From: Herbidospora solisilvae | GTDB taxonomy: Bacteria > Actinomycetota > Actinomycetes > Streptosporangiales > Streptosporangiaceae | DNA length: 64,000 bases | NCBI RefSeq assembly: GCF_009901565.1 | Contig: NZ_WXEW01000001.1 | Coordinates: 1,178,001 to 1,242,000, forward strand | Direction: 5' to 3' | Shown: one piece after another, positions 42,261 through 50,678 of the stretch | How positions within the stretch are numbered: the stretch's first letter is position 1 | How the letters are laid out: each line of letters opens with the position of its first letter | Made by a program: the position numbers and the translations under genes | The notes under the pieces: model-generated | What the model was told of the DNA's origin: nothing | What the model saw: the letters and a program-made list of their open reading frames with translations, nothing else | The model's database searches: none

Positions 42261-43013
42261 TCACTCGTCGCCGCGGTTCTCGCGTTCCTTGCGCTCCGCC
42301 TCGTCCATCGCCGCCGCCTCTTCGGGCGTCGGGGCCGTGCCGCCGAGATGCGCCGGCTGCCACCAGGTGCCGCTTCCGTCGTCGGGGTAGGACCGCTGGG
42401 CCTTGTCGACCAGTTCCGACAGGCGGCGGTGGAGTTCGGCGATGGCGGCGTCCATGTCTTCGCGGCGCTGCGGGCGCATCGGCTCGCCGATCGAGATCGT
42501 CACCGGGATGTTCCGCTGCACGATCTTGCGCGGGCGGCCCTTGGTCCAGAGCCGCTGGGTGCCCCAGAGCGAGATCGGGACCAGCGGCACGTTGGTGGCG
42601 GCGGCCATGCGGACCGCGCCGTTCTTGATGTCCTTGACGGTGAACGACCGGCTGATGGTCGCCTCCGCGAACACGCCCACGACCTCGCCCGCCTTGAGGG
42701 CCTTCAGCGCGGCGATGTAGGCCCCGGCGCCCTCGGCGCGGTCGACCGGGATGTGGTGCATGCCCCGCATCAGCGGCCCGGAGATCCGGTGGTCGAAGAC
42801 CTCCTTCTTGGCCATGAACCGCACCAGCCGCCGCGACGGCCGGGCCGCGAACCCGGCGAAGATGAAGTCGAGATAGCTGATGTGGTTGCTGACGAGGACG
42901 GCCCCGCCGGTGGTCGGGATGTTTTCGGCGCCCTCGATGTCGATCTTCATTCCGAGGACCTTGAACATCGTCAGGGCAGCCCCGATCACCGGGGGATACA
43001 CGATCTCAGCCAT
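42261..43013 (-). CDS. 1-acylglycerol-3-phosphate acyltransferase (PlsC-like)
   Basis: 250 residues. Motif I is SNHISYLDF with catalytic His44 and Asp49; motif III is VGVFAEATISRSF, where Glu stands in the EGT-type loop; motif IV is VPLVPISLWGT. It attaches a second acyl chain in phospholipid synthesis at the membrane, or serves another lysophospholipid. The C-terminal 40 residues are charged. TACGGT (43025-43020) ends 6 nt before the ATG, so the message is probably leaderless. Confidence 0.9.
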   Translation of the reverse strand: MAEIVYPPVIGAALTMFKVLGMKIDIEGAENIPTTGGAVLVSNHISYLDFIFAGFAARPSRRLVRFMAKKEVFDHRISGPLMRGMHHIPVDRAEGAGAYIAALKALKAGEVVGVFAEATISRSFTVKDIKNGAVRMAAATNVPLVPISLWGTQRLWTKGRPRKIVQRNIPVTISIGEPMRPQRREDMDAAIAELHRRLSELVDKAQRSYPDDGSGTWWQPAHLGGTAPTPEEAAAMDEAERKERENRGDE

Positions 43014-43041
43014 GCGAGAACCGTAACCTACGCTAGCCGGG

Positions 43042-44676
43042 TCAGTGCCCTCTGAACGCCTCCTCCAGCCACCAGGAGCCGCGTTCTCTCGTCACCTTCG
43101 CATGGATGAGAAGCGGCAGGTCACGCGGCCCGTCGAGCCACTCGCGCACCGCGTCCAGATCGGCCGGGGCGCGCACCGTCACGGCCGCGCAGCCGAAGCC
43201 GCGCCCGATGGAGGCGAGGTCGACCGGCGGGAAGGTGACGGTGTCGTGCGGGGCCCCGTGGAAGTGGTGCACCTCGGCGCCGTAGCCCTCGTCGTCGTAC
43301 ACCACCACGACCATCGGCAGGCCCAGCCGCACAACGGTCTCCAGCTCGGCGATCCCCATGAGCGCGCCGCCGTCGCCCAGCGCGGCGACGGGCAGCCGGT
43401 CGGGCCGGGCCAGGGCCGCGCCGATCGCGGTGGCCAGTCCGAGCCCGATCGACTGGAACGACTGGGTGAAGCAGAAGCCGTGTTCGTCGGGGACGTCCAG
43501 GAACATCGCCGGATAGCCCATGAAGTTGCCCGAGTCGACCGAGACGATGCGCTCGGGCGGCAGCAGTTCGTCGAGCCGGATCGTCAGCGTGCGGGGGTCG
43601 ATGCGCCCTCCGCCGCTCTCGTCGTCGTAGGCGACGTCCTGCCAGCGCCGTCCCGCCGCGATGCGCGCGGCCAGCTCATCGCTCCGGTATCCGCCGCGCT
43701 GAGCCGGGATCATCTCCGTTACGGCTGTCGCACACCCTGCCACCTCCCCGACGACCCCGAAGCTCACCGACCGGTGCGCCCCCAGGGCCGCGGCGTCGAA
43801 GTCGACCTGCACCACGGTGGCCGACGGGGCGATGAGCGCGCCGTGCCGCATCGTCCACATGTTGAGCGCGCAGCCCCAGCCCACGATGAGGTCGGCGTCC
43901 CGGATGAGCTCGGCGGCGAGCGGCGTGGCGAACCCGCCGGAGACGTCCAGGTCCCAGGGGTTGCCCTTGAACAGCCCGCGCGCGACGGCGGAGGTCGCCA
44001 GCAGCGCCCCCACCCGGTCGCCGAGCAGTTCGAGCTCCCGCCGGGCCCGCCGCGCGCCGCGCCCCGCCACGAAGACGGGCCGCTCGGCGGCGGCGAGCAC
44101 CTCGGCCAGCCGCTCGAACGACCCGAGGTCGGCCGGCACGAGCGGGGTGCCCTCCGGAGCCCCGAGGGGGATGACCTGGGCGGCGAGGTCCCCGGCCTCG
44201 TGTCCCTGCACGTCGAGCGGCAGGTTCAGCAGCACGGCCCGCCGTTCCCTCAGGGCGAGTCGGTAGGCCGCGACCGCCTCCGCGACGGCCGTCTCGGCCG
44301 AGGTGATCCGGACGGACAACGCCCCGACGGCCTGGGCGAGCGCCGCCTGGTCGACCCAGAAGTTGGAGAGCGGCGAGGTGACCTCCCCGGCGAGCACCAG
44401 CAGCGGGGTGCGGCTCTTGGCCGCCTCGGCCAGCCCGGTGATCATGTTGGTCAGCCCCGGCCCCTGGTGCACGGTCACCACGCCGACCTCGCCCGACATG
44501 CGAGCGTAGGCGTCGGCCATGGTGGCGGCGCCGCCCTCGTGCCGCGCCGCGACGTAGCGTGCTCCCCCGGCCACGAGGGCGTTGGTCACGTGGAAGTTCC
44601 CCGAGCCGACGACCCCGAAGACGGTCCGGACCCCCTCGGAGGCCAGCGCCCGCCCCACCGCTTCGTCGACGTTCAC
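43042..44676 (-). CDS. Thiamine-pyrophosphate-dependent enzyme (acetolactate-synthase fold)
   Basis: 544 residues. The catalytic Glu47 is in AARHEGGAATMADAYAR, the middle domain begins around RPVFVAGRGARR, and the TPP/Mg motif is LGDGGALMGIAELETVVRLG followed by VVVYDDEGYGAEVHH, where Asp replaces the usual Asn of GDG-x-N. It belongs with decarboxylases and lyases such as benzaldehyde lyase or sulfoacetaldehyde acetyltransferase. Its GTG overlaps the stop of the cyclase gene, so the two proteins probably act on consecutive steps of one pathway. Confidence 0.88.
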   Translation of the reverse strand: MNVDEAVGRALASEGVRTVFGVVGSGNFHVTNALVAGGARYVAARHEGGAATMADAYARMSGEVGVVTVHQGPGLTNMITGLAEAAKSRTPLLVLAGEVTSPLSNFWVDQAALAQAVGALSVRITSAETAVAEAVAAYRLALRERRAVLLNLPLDVQGHEAGDLAAQVIPLGAPEGTPLVPADLGSFERLAEVLAAAERPVFVAGRGARRARRELELLGDRVGALLATSAVARGLFKGNPWDLDVSGGFATPLAAELIRDADLIVGWGCALNMWTMRHGALIAPSATVVQVDFDAAALGAHRSVSFGVVGEVAGCATAVTEMIPAQRGGYRSDELAARIAAGRRWQDVAYDDESGGGRIDPRTLTIRLDELLPPERIVSVDSGNFMGYPAMFLDVPDEHGFCFTQSFQSIGLGLATAIGAALARPDRLPVAALGDGGALMGIAELETVVRLGLPMVVVVYDDEGYGAEVHHFHGAPHDTVTFPPVDLASIGRGFGCAAVTVRAPADLDAVREWLDGPRDLPLLIHAKVTRERGSWWLEEAFRGH

Positions 44677-45446
44677 CTCTCCACCAGGGCCAGGACGCGC
44701 ACCGGCGACCCCGACCCGCCCGCGATCGGCAGCGGCGGCGCGACCACGACGGCCCCGGTGACCGGCAGCCGGTCGAGGTTGCGGAGCTGGGTCAGGCCGT
44801 ACTTCCCGGCGCCGAGCAGGAACGAGTGGCAGGGGAACGCCGGGTCGAACGAGTGGGCCGTGCCCGCGTCGGTGCCGACCGTCTCGACGCCGAGCCCGAC
44901 GATCGGGGTCTGCTCGGCCAGGTAGCGGGCGCACTCGACCGAGACGCCGGGCGTGTGCGGGCCCGTCTCGTTCGCGTTGAGGAACTCGGCCTGGTCGTGG
45001 GCGCGGACGTCCCAGCCGGTCCGGTAGAGCAGCCAGCCGCCGTCGGGCAGCGGCCCGTGCTCGGCCTCCCACGCCTTCACGTGCTCGATCTCCAGCAGGA
45101 AGTCGGGGTCGGCGGCGGCCTGCGCGGCGAAGTCGAGCACGACGGCGGGCGCGAGCAGCTTCGACGGGGCGACCTGCGAGACGTCCTCGCCGTCGCGGGC
45201 GGTGACCCAGTGGACCGGCGCGTCGAAGTGGGTGCCGGTGTGCTCGCCGGTCGAGATGTTGTTCCAGTACCACCCGGGGCCGCGGTCGTCGTACCGGCTG
45301 ATCTCCTGCAGCGTGAACGGCACGGTGTTTCCGAACGGCTCGGGCAGCATCAGGATCGGGGTCGACTCGGCCAGCGGCGCGGTCAGGTCGATCACCTCGA
45401 TCGAACCGCCCTTGATGCCTTCGACGAGATCACGCAGCACCGACAT
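44673..45446 (-). CDS. Cyclase/isatin-hydrolase-like metal hydrolase
   Basis: 257 residues. The metal site GEHTGTHFDAPVHWVT and WYWNNIS before it, with GWLLYRTGWD and GVETVGTDAG later, mark the cyclase (kynurenine formamidase/isatin hydrolase) family. The ISRYDDRGPGWYWNNISTGEH stretch resembles isatin hydrolases most closely, from memory. It probably hydrolyses a cyclic amide or ester. It is coupled to the TPP enzyme, so the opened product may be a keto-acid that is then decarboxylated. GGAAGGG lies 7 nt before the ATG. Confidence 0.87.
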   Translation of the reverse strand: MSVLRDLVEGIKGGSIEVIDLTAPLAESTPILMLPEPFGNTVPFTLQEISRYDDRGPGWYWNNISTGEHTGTHFDAPVHWVTARDGEDVSQVAPSKLLAPAVVLDFAAQAAADPDFLLEIEHVKAWEAEHGPLPDGGWLLYRTGWDVRAHDQAEFLNANETGPHTPGVSVECARYLAEQTPIVGLGVETVGTDAGTAHSFDPAFPCHSFLLGAGKYGLTQLRNLDRLPVTGAVVVAPPLPIAGGSGSPVRVLALVER

Positions 45447-45506
45447 GAGAGAACCCTTCCGTTGAGCCTGCTGGGGATCTTCCTACAGGTTCGGCGGCGC
45501 GGGGAA

Positions 45507-45524
45507 GATGAGAGTCTTCTCATC
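45507..45524. promoter_or_regulatory. Inverted repeat upstream of the two-component locus
   Basis: GATGAGA (45507-45513), GTCT, TCTCATC (45518-45524) is a perfect 7-bp repeat 43 nt before the Asp-rich gene. CTCATCTCAG recurs at 47958-47967 before the second Asp-rich gene, and CTCTCAGAGAG at 47926-47936. These may be binding sites of the response regulator. Confidence 0.45.
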
Positions 45525-45567
45525 GTGCTCCCATGATCTTCTCCCGAAAGGGCCCGACACTGGGGCC

Positions 45568-45855
45568 ATGGGTCGCAGGGTGTCGGTGCTGTTGCTGATC
45601 GCCGGGGCGGTGGTCGCCGCGCTGGCCGTGTCCGGCGTCTTCGCGGCGTTCGGCGACGACGGCCCCCAGCTGGGCGGCCCCGTCGTCGTCACGGTCGAGC
45701 CGTCCGGGACGACCACGCCCGCCAAGGAACCCACGCCCCGCCCGTCGACGTCCCCGGCGAAGAAGACTCGTGGCGAGCCGGTCAAACCGCCGCCCCCCAA
45801 GCAGGGCGGAGACGACGACGGAGATGACGACGATGACGACGGTGACGACGACTGA
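45568..45855 (+). CDS. Small exported protein with Asp-rich C-terminus
   Basis: 95 residues. An N-terminal anchor (GRRVSVLLLIAGAVVAALAVSGVF) is followed by a Pro/Thr linker and a C-terminus of GDDDGDDDDDDGDDD. The tail could bind divalent cations outside the membrane. It lies 12 nt before the sensor kinase gene, so it may be part of the signal-sensing complex. No family is recognised. The ATG at 45568 is chosen because the hydrophobic segment begins there; a longer frame from 45508 would cover the inverted repeat. Confidence 0.65.
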   Translation: MGRRVSVLLLIAGAVVAALAVSGVFAAFGDDGPQLGGPVVVTVEPSGTTTPAKEPTPRPSTSPAKKTRGEPVKPPPPKQGGDDDGDDDDDDGDDD

Positions 45856-45867
45856 TCGCGGGGTGCG

Positions 45868-47250
45868 ATGAGCGCCCGTGCCCGGATCGTGGGCTGGATG
45901 CTCTTCCTGGTGGCGCTCGCCCTGTCGGTGTCGTTGTCGGCGACGTGGAGCATCCTGCTCAGCCGCCTCGACGCCCGCGTCAGCGCCGAACTGGAGAACG
46001 AGACCGAGAAGCTCCGCCGGTACGTCGCCAACGAGACCCCCGCCGACGTGAAGACGCTGCTCGACGGCTGGTTGTCGGTGAACCCGCCCGACCGGTGGGA
46101 GACCTATTTCACCGTGGTCGGCGGCCGCATCGAGTCGATCCCCGGCGGCGACCGTCCCCCGGCCGCCCTCGACGCCGACGAGAACCTGGTGCGGACGGTC
46201 GCGCGGGTCACCGAACGGCCGGTGGCCGGCTGGACCGACAGCACGGCCGGACGGGTGCGCTACGCCGCGATACCGGTCCAGATCACCGGCGACCCCACGA
46301 TCGGGCAGTTCGTGGTGGCCGTCTTCTACGACCGCCACCGCGAGGAGGTCGTCGCGTCGGTCCAGGTCCTCGCGATCACCGGCCTGGCGGCGCTGACGCT
46401 CGCGGGCGCGGCCGGGTGGTTCGTGGCCGGACGCGTGCTGGCCCCCATCCGCCTGGTGCGCCAGACCGCCGAGGCCATCTCCGACAGCTCCGACCTGACC
46501 CGGCGGCTGGAGGTCACCGGCAACGACGACGTGGCGGCGCTGGCGGCGACCTTCAACCACATGCTCGACCGGCTCGACCAGGCCTTCGCGGCACAGCGCA
46601 GGTTCGCCGACGACGCCGGCCACGAACTGCGCACCCCCATCACCGTGATCCGGGGCCACCTGGAGCTGATGGGCGACGACCCGCACGACCAGCGCGACAC
46701 CCTGGCCCTCGTCAACGACGAGCTGATCCGGATGAACCGCCTGGTCGACGACCTGCTGACGCTCGCCAAAGCGGGCCAGCCCAACTTCCTGACCCTGGAG
46801 CCGGTCGAGCTGGCCGAGCTCCCGGTGGCCGTGGTCGCCCGCGCGCGTGGCCTGGCCGACCGCAAGTGGCGCGTCGACGAGGTCGCCGAGGAGTACGCCA
46901 TCGCCGACCAGCAGCGGCTCACCCAGGCGTTGATGCAGCTCACCGCCAACGCGGTGCGCCACACGCAGGAGGGCGACCTGATCGCGGTCGGGTCGGCGGT
47001 CCGCGACGGGCACGTGGTGTTGTGGGTGCGCGACAGCGGCCCGGGGGTGCCCGTGGAGGACCGCGAACGCATCTTCCAGCGGTTCGAGCGGGCGCGCATC
47101 GCGGGTGAGGGTTCGGGCCTCGGGTTGTCGATCGTGCGGTCGATCGCCGAGGCGCACGACGGCCGGGTGTTCGTGATGGACGCGCCCGGCGGGGGCGCCC
47201 AGTTCGTCCTGACGTTCCCGATGGTGGCGGAGAGAGTGGAGACGGTGTGA
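45868..47250 (+). CDS. Sensor histidine kinase
   Basis: 460 residues. Helices at about 9-31 and 165-187 flank an extracytoplasmic sensor domain of about 130 residues. HAMP, HisKA with His252 in DDAGHELRTPITVI, and HATPase with NAVRHTQEGD, DSGPGVPVEDRERIFQRF and GSGLGLSIVRSIAEAH follow. It should phosphorylate the response regulator encoded next, with which it overlaps by GTGA. The signal is unknown; the flanking Asp-rich exported proteins suggest cations or cell-surface state. Confidence 0.93.
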   Translation: MSARARIVGWMLFLVALALSVSLSATWSILLSRLDARVSAELENETEKLRRYVANETPADVKTLLDGWLSVNPPDRWETYFTVVGGRIESIPGGDRPPAALDADENLVRTVARVTERPVAGWTDSTAGRVRYAAIPVQITGDPTIGQFVVAVFYDRHREEVVASVQVLAITGLAALTLAGAAGWFVAGRVLAPIRLVRQTAEAISDSSDLTRRLEVTGNDDVAALAATFNHMLDRLDQAFAAQRRFADDAGHELRTPITVIRGHLELMGDDPHDQRDTLALVNDELIRMNRLVDDLLTLAKAGQPNFLTLEPVELAELPVAVVARARGLADRKWRVDEVAEEYAIADQQRLTQALMQLTANAVRHTQEGDLIAVGSAVRDGHVVLWVRDSGPGVPVEDRERIFQRFERARIAGEGSGLGLSIVRSIAEAHDGRVFVMDAPGGGAQFVLTFPMVAERVETV

Positions 47251-47909
47251 ACAGCATCCTGATCGCCGAGGACGAGGACCGCATCGCCGCGTTCCTGGAG
47301 AAGGGCCTGCGGGCCAGCGGTTTCGTCACCACCGTGGTGACCGACGGCCTGGCCGCCTACGAGCACGCCAGGGCCGGCCACTACGACCTGATGATCCTGG
47401 ACCTCGGCCTGCCGCTGAGCGACGGCTTCACCGTCTTACGCCGCCTGCGGGCCGCCCGCGCGGAGATCCCCGTGATCATCCTGACCGCCCGCGACAGCGT
47501 CGGCGACACCGTCGCGGGCCTGGAGGGCGGCGCCGACGACTACATCGCCAAGCCGTTCGCGTTCGAGGAGCTGCTGGCCCGCGTCCGGCTGCGGCTGCGC
47601 ACCGAACGCGCGCCCGAGGCGACCGTGCTGCGCGTCGGCGACCTGGCCCTCGACCTGCGCACCCGCCGCGCCCACGCGGGGGAACGCTCCATCGACCTGT
47701 CCACCCGCGAGTTCGCGCTGGCCGAGGCGTTCTTCCGGCATCCGGAGCAGGTCCTGTCGCGGGAACAACTGCTCAGCCAGGTCTGGGGCTTCGACTTCGA
47801 CCCCGGTTCGAACGTCGTGGACGTCTATGTGCGCTACCTGCGCCGCAAGATCGGCTCCGACCGCATCGAGACCGTGCGCGGCACCGGCTACCGCCTCCGA
47901 GCCCGATGA
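47247..47909 (+). CDS. OmpR-family response regulator
   Basis: 220 residues. The receiver domain has acidic pocket IAEDEDRI and phospho-acceptor Asp52 in LMILDLGLPLSDG, with Lys in YIAKPFAFEELLARV. The winged helix at the end has LSTREFALAEAFFRHPEQVLSREQLLSQVWG and VDVYVRYLRRKIG. It should control genes in this locus, since repeat-like sites lie before both Asp-rich genes. Start GTG overlaps the kinase stop. Confidence 0.94.
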   Translation: MNSILIAEDEDRIAAFLEKGLRASGFVTTVVTDGLAAYEHARAGHYDLMILDLGLPLSDGFTVLRRLRAARAEIPVIILTARDSVGDTVAGLEGGADDYIAKPFAFEELLARVRLRLRTERAPEATVLRVGDLALDLRTRRAHAGERSIDLSTREFALAEAFFRHPEQVLSREQLLSQVWGFDFDPGSNVVDVYVRYLRRKIGSDRIETVRGTGYRLRAR

Positions 47910-47999
47910 GACCGCTCTAACGCGGCTCTCAGAGAGGCCCAACCCCCGCTCACGAGGCTCATCTCAGCACCGGAACACGAACCCGAACAGGGAGCCGAG

Positions 48000-48479
48000 A
48001 TGAACCTCGAAGCACGCCGCGCCCTCCTGGCCCTCGCCGCCTTCGCCACCGTGGGCGGCGCGACCATCGCCCTCCCGGCCACCGCCCACGCGGCAGCCAC
48101 GTGGACGGCCACGACCGCCGACGACGATGACGACGACGACCGCCGCGACGACGATGACGACCGCCCGAGCGGCGGCGTGGACACCGGCAAGGGCGGCACC
48201 TCGGACGACGACGATGACGACCGAGGCGATGACGACGACGATGACCGCCCGAGCGGCGGCGTCGAAACCGGCAAGGGCGGCACCCAGGACGACGACGATG
48301 ACGACCGCCCGAGCGGTGGCGTGGACACCGGCATGGGTGGCACGGCCGACGTGCGGTTCATCTCGGCCGAGGAGGGCACGAGCGCGTGGGTGCCGCTCGG
48401 CATCGCCGGGATGGCCGGCGTGGGGGCCGCCACCGGTCTGGTCGTGCTGGCCCGGCGGCGTCAGGGCGCCGAGTCGTGA
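48000..48479 (+). CDS. Asp-rich repeat protein, exported and membrane-anchored
   Basis: 159 residues. A signal peptide (ALLALAAFATVGGATIALPATAHA) leads to three repeats of a unit with DDDDDRPSGGVDTGKGGT, in which an Asp run is followed by RPSGGV-TG-GGT. After it comes TADVRFISAEEGTSAWVPLG, a hydrophobic helix (GIAGMAGVGAATGLVVLA) and RRRQGAES. This end has the form of a sortase sorting signal (helix plus basic tail) but no LPxTG. The sortase gene overlaps its stop. GGGAG lies 6 nt before the ATG. The Asp runs probably bind Ca2+ or other cations. Confidence 0.75.
   Translation: MNLEARRALLALAAFATVGGATIALPATAHAAATWTATTADDDDDDDRRDDDDDRPSGGVDTGKGGTSDDDDDDRGDDDDDDRPSGGVETGKGGTQDDDDDDRPSGGVDTGMGGTADVRFISAEEGTSAWVPLGIAGMAGVGAATGLVVLARRRQGAES
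48168..48330 (+). repeat. Three Asp-rich coding repeats
   Basis: Units beginning GACCGCCCGAGCGGCGGCGT recur at about 48160, 48244 and 48303, separated by GAC/GAT runs. They encode RPSGGVDTGKGGT, RPSGGVETGKGGT and RPSGGVDTGMGGT. The Asp runs vary in length (about 5-7 codons), which suggests slippage or unequal exchange. Confidence 0.8.
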
Positions 48480-48490
48480 GGGCATACACG

Positions 48491-49042
48491 ATGAGGGCCG
48501 GTGCCTTTCTCGCCGGTGCGCTGCTGCTCGCGGCGTGTGCCGGGGAGGGCGCACCGCCGGCGCGGGCGGCCGTCGTGCCCGCGAGCGTGGCGCTCGTGGG
48601 CAAGGACGTCGCCGATCCGACCCGGGTCCGGATCCCGGCCATCAGGGTCAACTCCCGGATCATCCCGTTGAAGCTGGACAGGAAGGGCAAGCTCCTCGCC
48701 CCGAAGCGGTTCGACGTCGCGGGATGGCACAAGTCGGGCCCGGAACCGGGCGAGAAGGGCGTCGCGGTCATCGCCGCGCACGTCGACTCGACGTCGGGCC
48801 CGGCGGTCTTCTACCGGCTGCGCGAGCTGAAGCCCGGGCACAAGGTCGCCGTCAACCGGGCGGACGGGTCGAGCGTGACCTTCACGGTCTACCGGGTCGC
48901 CCGCTATCCCAAGAACGGCATCCCGAACAGGCTCGTCTACGCCTCCGGCGGCGGCGCCCAGCTCAGGCTGATCACCTGCGGCGGCACGTTCGACCGCGCC
49001 CGGCGCTCCTACCGCGACAACATCGTGGTGTTCGCCCGCTGA
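48491..49042 (+). CDS. Class F sortase
   Basis: 183 residues. MRAGAFLAGALLLAACAG has a lipobox-like LAAC, so it may be lipid-anchored. The sortase fold has RIPAIRVNSRIIPLKL, catalytic His in VIAAHVDSTSGPAVFYRL, Cys in LRLITCGG and Arg in RRSYRDNIVVF. Class F enzymes are the poorly studied actinobacterial sortases. GAGGG lies 8 nt before the ATG at 48491; a GTG at 48476 overlaps the previous stop and is an alternative. The likely substrate is the protein encoded just before. Confidence 0.88.
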   Translation: MRAGAFLAGALLLAACAGEGAPPARAAVVPASVALVGKDVADPTRVRIPAIRVNSRIIPLKLDRKGKLLAPKRFDVAGWHKSGPEPGEKGVAVIAAHVDSTSGPAVFYRLRELKPGHKVAVNRADGSSVTFTVYRVARYPKNGIPNRLVYASGGGAQLRLITCGGTFDRARRSYRDNIVVFAR

Positions 49043-49098
49043 TCACCGGGAAGGGGAAGCCGTGAGGAACGGCTTCCCCTCTCGCCGTGGAGGCACCC

Positions 49099-50091
49099 GT
49101 GAAGAAACTCATCAACGCCGTCGGCGACGTCGTGCCCGACACGCTCAGAGGCATGGCCGCCGCCCATCCGTCGCTGCGCGTCGACGTCGAGAACCGGATC
49201 GTGCTGCGCGCCGCCGGCCCCACCCCGGGCAAGGTCGGCCTGGTCTCGGGCGGCGGCTCGGGCCACGAGCCGCTGCACGCGGGCTTCGTCGGCTACGGCA
49301 TGCTCGACGCCGCCTGCCCCGGAGAGATCTTCACCTCCCCCGTCCCCGACCAGATGATCGAGGCCACCAAGGCCGTCGACGGCGGCGCGGGGGTGCTCCA
49401 CATCGTCAAGAACTACACCGGCGACGTGCTCAACTTCGAGATGGCCGCCGAACTGTGCGCCGAAGAGGGCGCCCACGTGGTCAGCGTCCTGGTCGACGAC
49501 GACGTCGCCGTCCAGGACTCGACCTACACGGCCGGCCGCCGCGGCACCGGCGCGACGCTGTTCGTCGAGAAGATGGCCGGCGCCCTGGCCGAACAGGGCG
49601 CGCCCCTGGAGGCCGTCGCCGCGATGGCCCGCACGGTCGACGCCCGCAGCCGCTCGTTCGGCGTGGCGTTCTCGGCCTGTACGGTCCCGGCGGCCGGCAA
49701 GCCGACCTTCGACCTGGGCCCCGACGAGATCGAGCTCGGCATCGGCATCCACGGCGAACCGGGCCGCTCGCGGGAGCGGTTCCGGGAGGCCCGCGAGATC
49801 GTCCGGGTGGCCATGGACGCCATCGACGCCGACCTGCCGTTCTCCGGCGACGTGCTGGTGATGGTGAACGGCATGGGCGCGACCCCCCTCATGGAGCTCT
49901 ACGTCGCCTACGGGGAGGTGGACGCCTACCTGCGGGAGAAGGGCGCGACCGCCACGAGGTGCCTGGTGGGCGACTACGTGACCAGCCTCGACATGGCCGG
50001 GTTCTCGATCACGACCTGCCTGCTCGACGCGGAGCTGACGTCGCTCTGGGACCACCCGGTGGAGACCCCGGCCCTGCGGTGGGGGCGCTGA
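49099..50091 (+). CDS. dhaK: Dihydroxyacetone kinase subunit DhaK (PTS type)
   Basis: 330 residues. The substrate-binding His218 is in GIGIHGEPG, and GGGSGHEPLHAGFVG and VLVDDDVAVQDS are family marks. DhaK binds dihydroxyacetone covalently; DhaL and DhaM pass phosphate to it from PTS proteins HPr and EI, which are not encoded here. GGAGG 6 nt before the GTG at 49099 decides the start over the GTG at 49087. It is first of three overlapping genes. Confidence 0.95.
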   Translation: MKKLINAVGDVVPDTLRGMAAAHPSLRVDVENRIVLRAAGPTPGKVGLVSGGGSGHEPLHAGFVGYGMLDAACPGEIFTSPVPDQMIEATKAVDGGAGVLHIVKNYTGDVLNFEMAAELCAEEGAHVVSVLVDDDVAVQDSTYTAGRRGTGATLFVEKMAGALAEQGAPLEAVAAMARTVDARSRSFGVAFSACTVPAAGKPTFDLGPDEIELGIGIHGEPGRSRERFREAREIVRVAMDAIDADLPFSGDVLVMVNGMGATPLMELYVAYGEVDAYLREKGATATRCLVGDYVTSLDMAGFSITTCLLDAELTSLWDHPVETPALRWGR

Positions 50092-50678
50092 TGGACACCG
50101 CCTTCTTCCTGCGCTGGATCGCGGCCGTCACCGAGCGGGTGCGCGCCGACCGCGACCACCTGACCGACCTCGACCGCGCCATCGGCGACGCCGACCACGG
50201 CGCCAATCTCGACCGCGGCTTCACCGCCGTCGAGGAGGCCCTGGCGGCAAAGCCTCCCGAGACCCCCTCCGCCGTGCTGACGACGACGGGCACGACCCTG
50301 ATCCGCAAGGTCGGCGGGGCCTCCGGTCCTCTGTACGGCACCCTCTTCCGCACCCTCGGCCGCGCGGTCGGCGAGGTGCCCGAGGTGAGCCAGGAGGCGC
50401 TGGCCGAGGCGTTCGCCCAGGCCCTGGCCGCCGTCATGAAGCTGGGCTCGGCCCAGGAAGGCGACAAGACGATGATCGACGCCCTGGCTCCGGCCGTACC
50501 GGAGCTGAGAACCTCCTTCGACGCCGCGGCGCGGGCCGCCCTCGACGGCGCGCGGGCCACGACCCCGATGCGCGCCCGCAAGGGCCGCGCCAGCTACCTG
50601 GGCGACCGCAGCATCGGCCACCAGGATCCGGGCGCGACGTCGACGGCCCTCGTGATCGACGCGCTGAGGGCCGCCTGA
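50091..50678 (+). CDS. dhaL: Dihydroxyacetone kinase subunit DhaL
   Basis: 195 residues, the helix-barrel ADP-binding subunit. Mg/ADP ligands lie in IGDADHGANLDRG and GDRSIGHQDPGATST, and VGGASGPLYGTLF is conserved. It carries a tightly bound ADP that DhaM rephosphorylates. The ATG overlaps the dhaK stop (TGATG), and its own stop overlaps dhaM, so subunit amounts are coupled. Confidence 0.95.
   Translation: MDTAFFLRWIAAVTERVRADRDHLTDLDRAIGDADHGANLDRGFTAVEEALAAKPPETPSAVLTTTGTTLIRKVGGASGPLYGTLFRTLGRAVGEVPEVSQEALAEAFAQALAAVMKLGSAQEGDKTMIDALAPAVPELRTSFDAAARAALDGARATTPMRARKGRASYLGDRSIGHQDPGATSTALVIDALRAA

Noticed and set aside
45568-45855. Asp-rich tail as a frameshift artefact
   Set aside because: The anchor, linker and tail stay in one frame and the gene is placed 12 nt before the kinase start.
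48120-48330. GAC/GAT-rich repeats as a CRISPR or minisatellite
   Set aside because: Units are in-frame Asp runs and RPSGGV motifs of a signal-peptide protein; there are no unique spacers of equal length.
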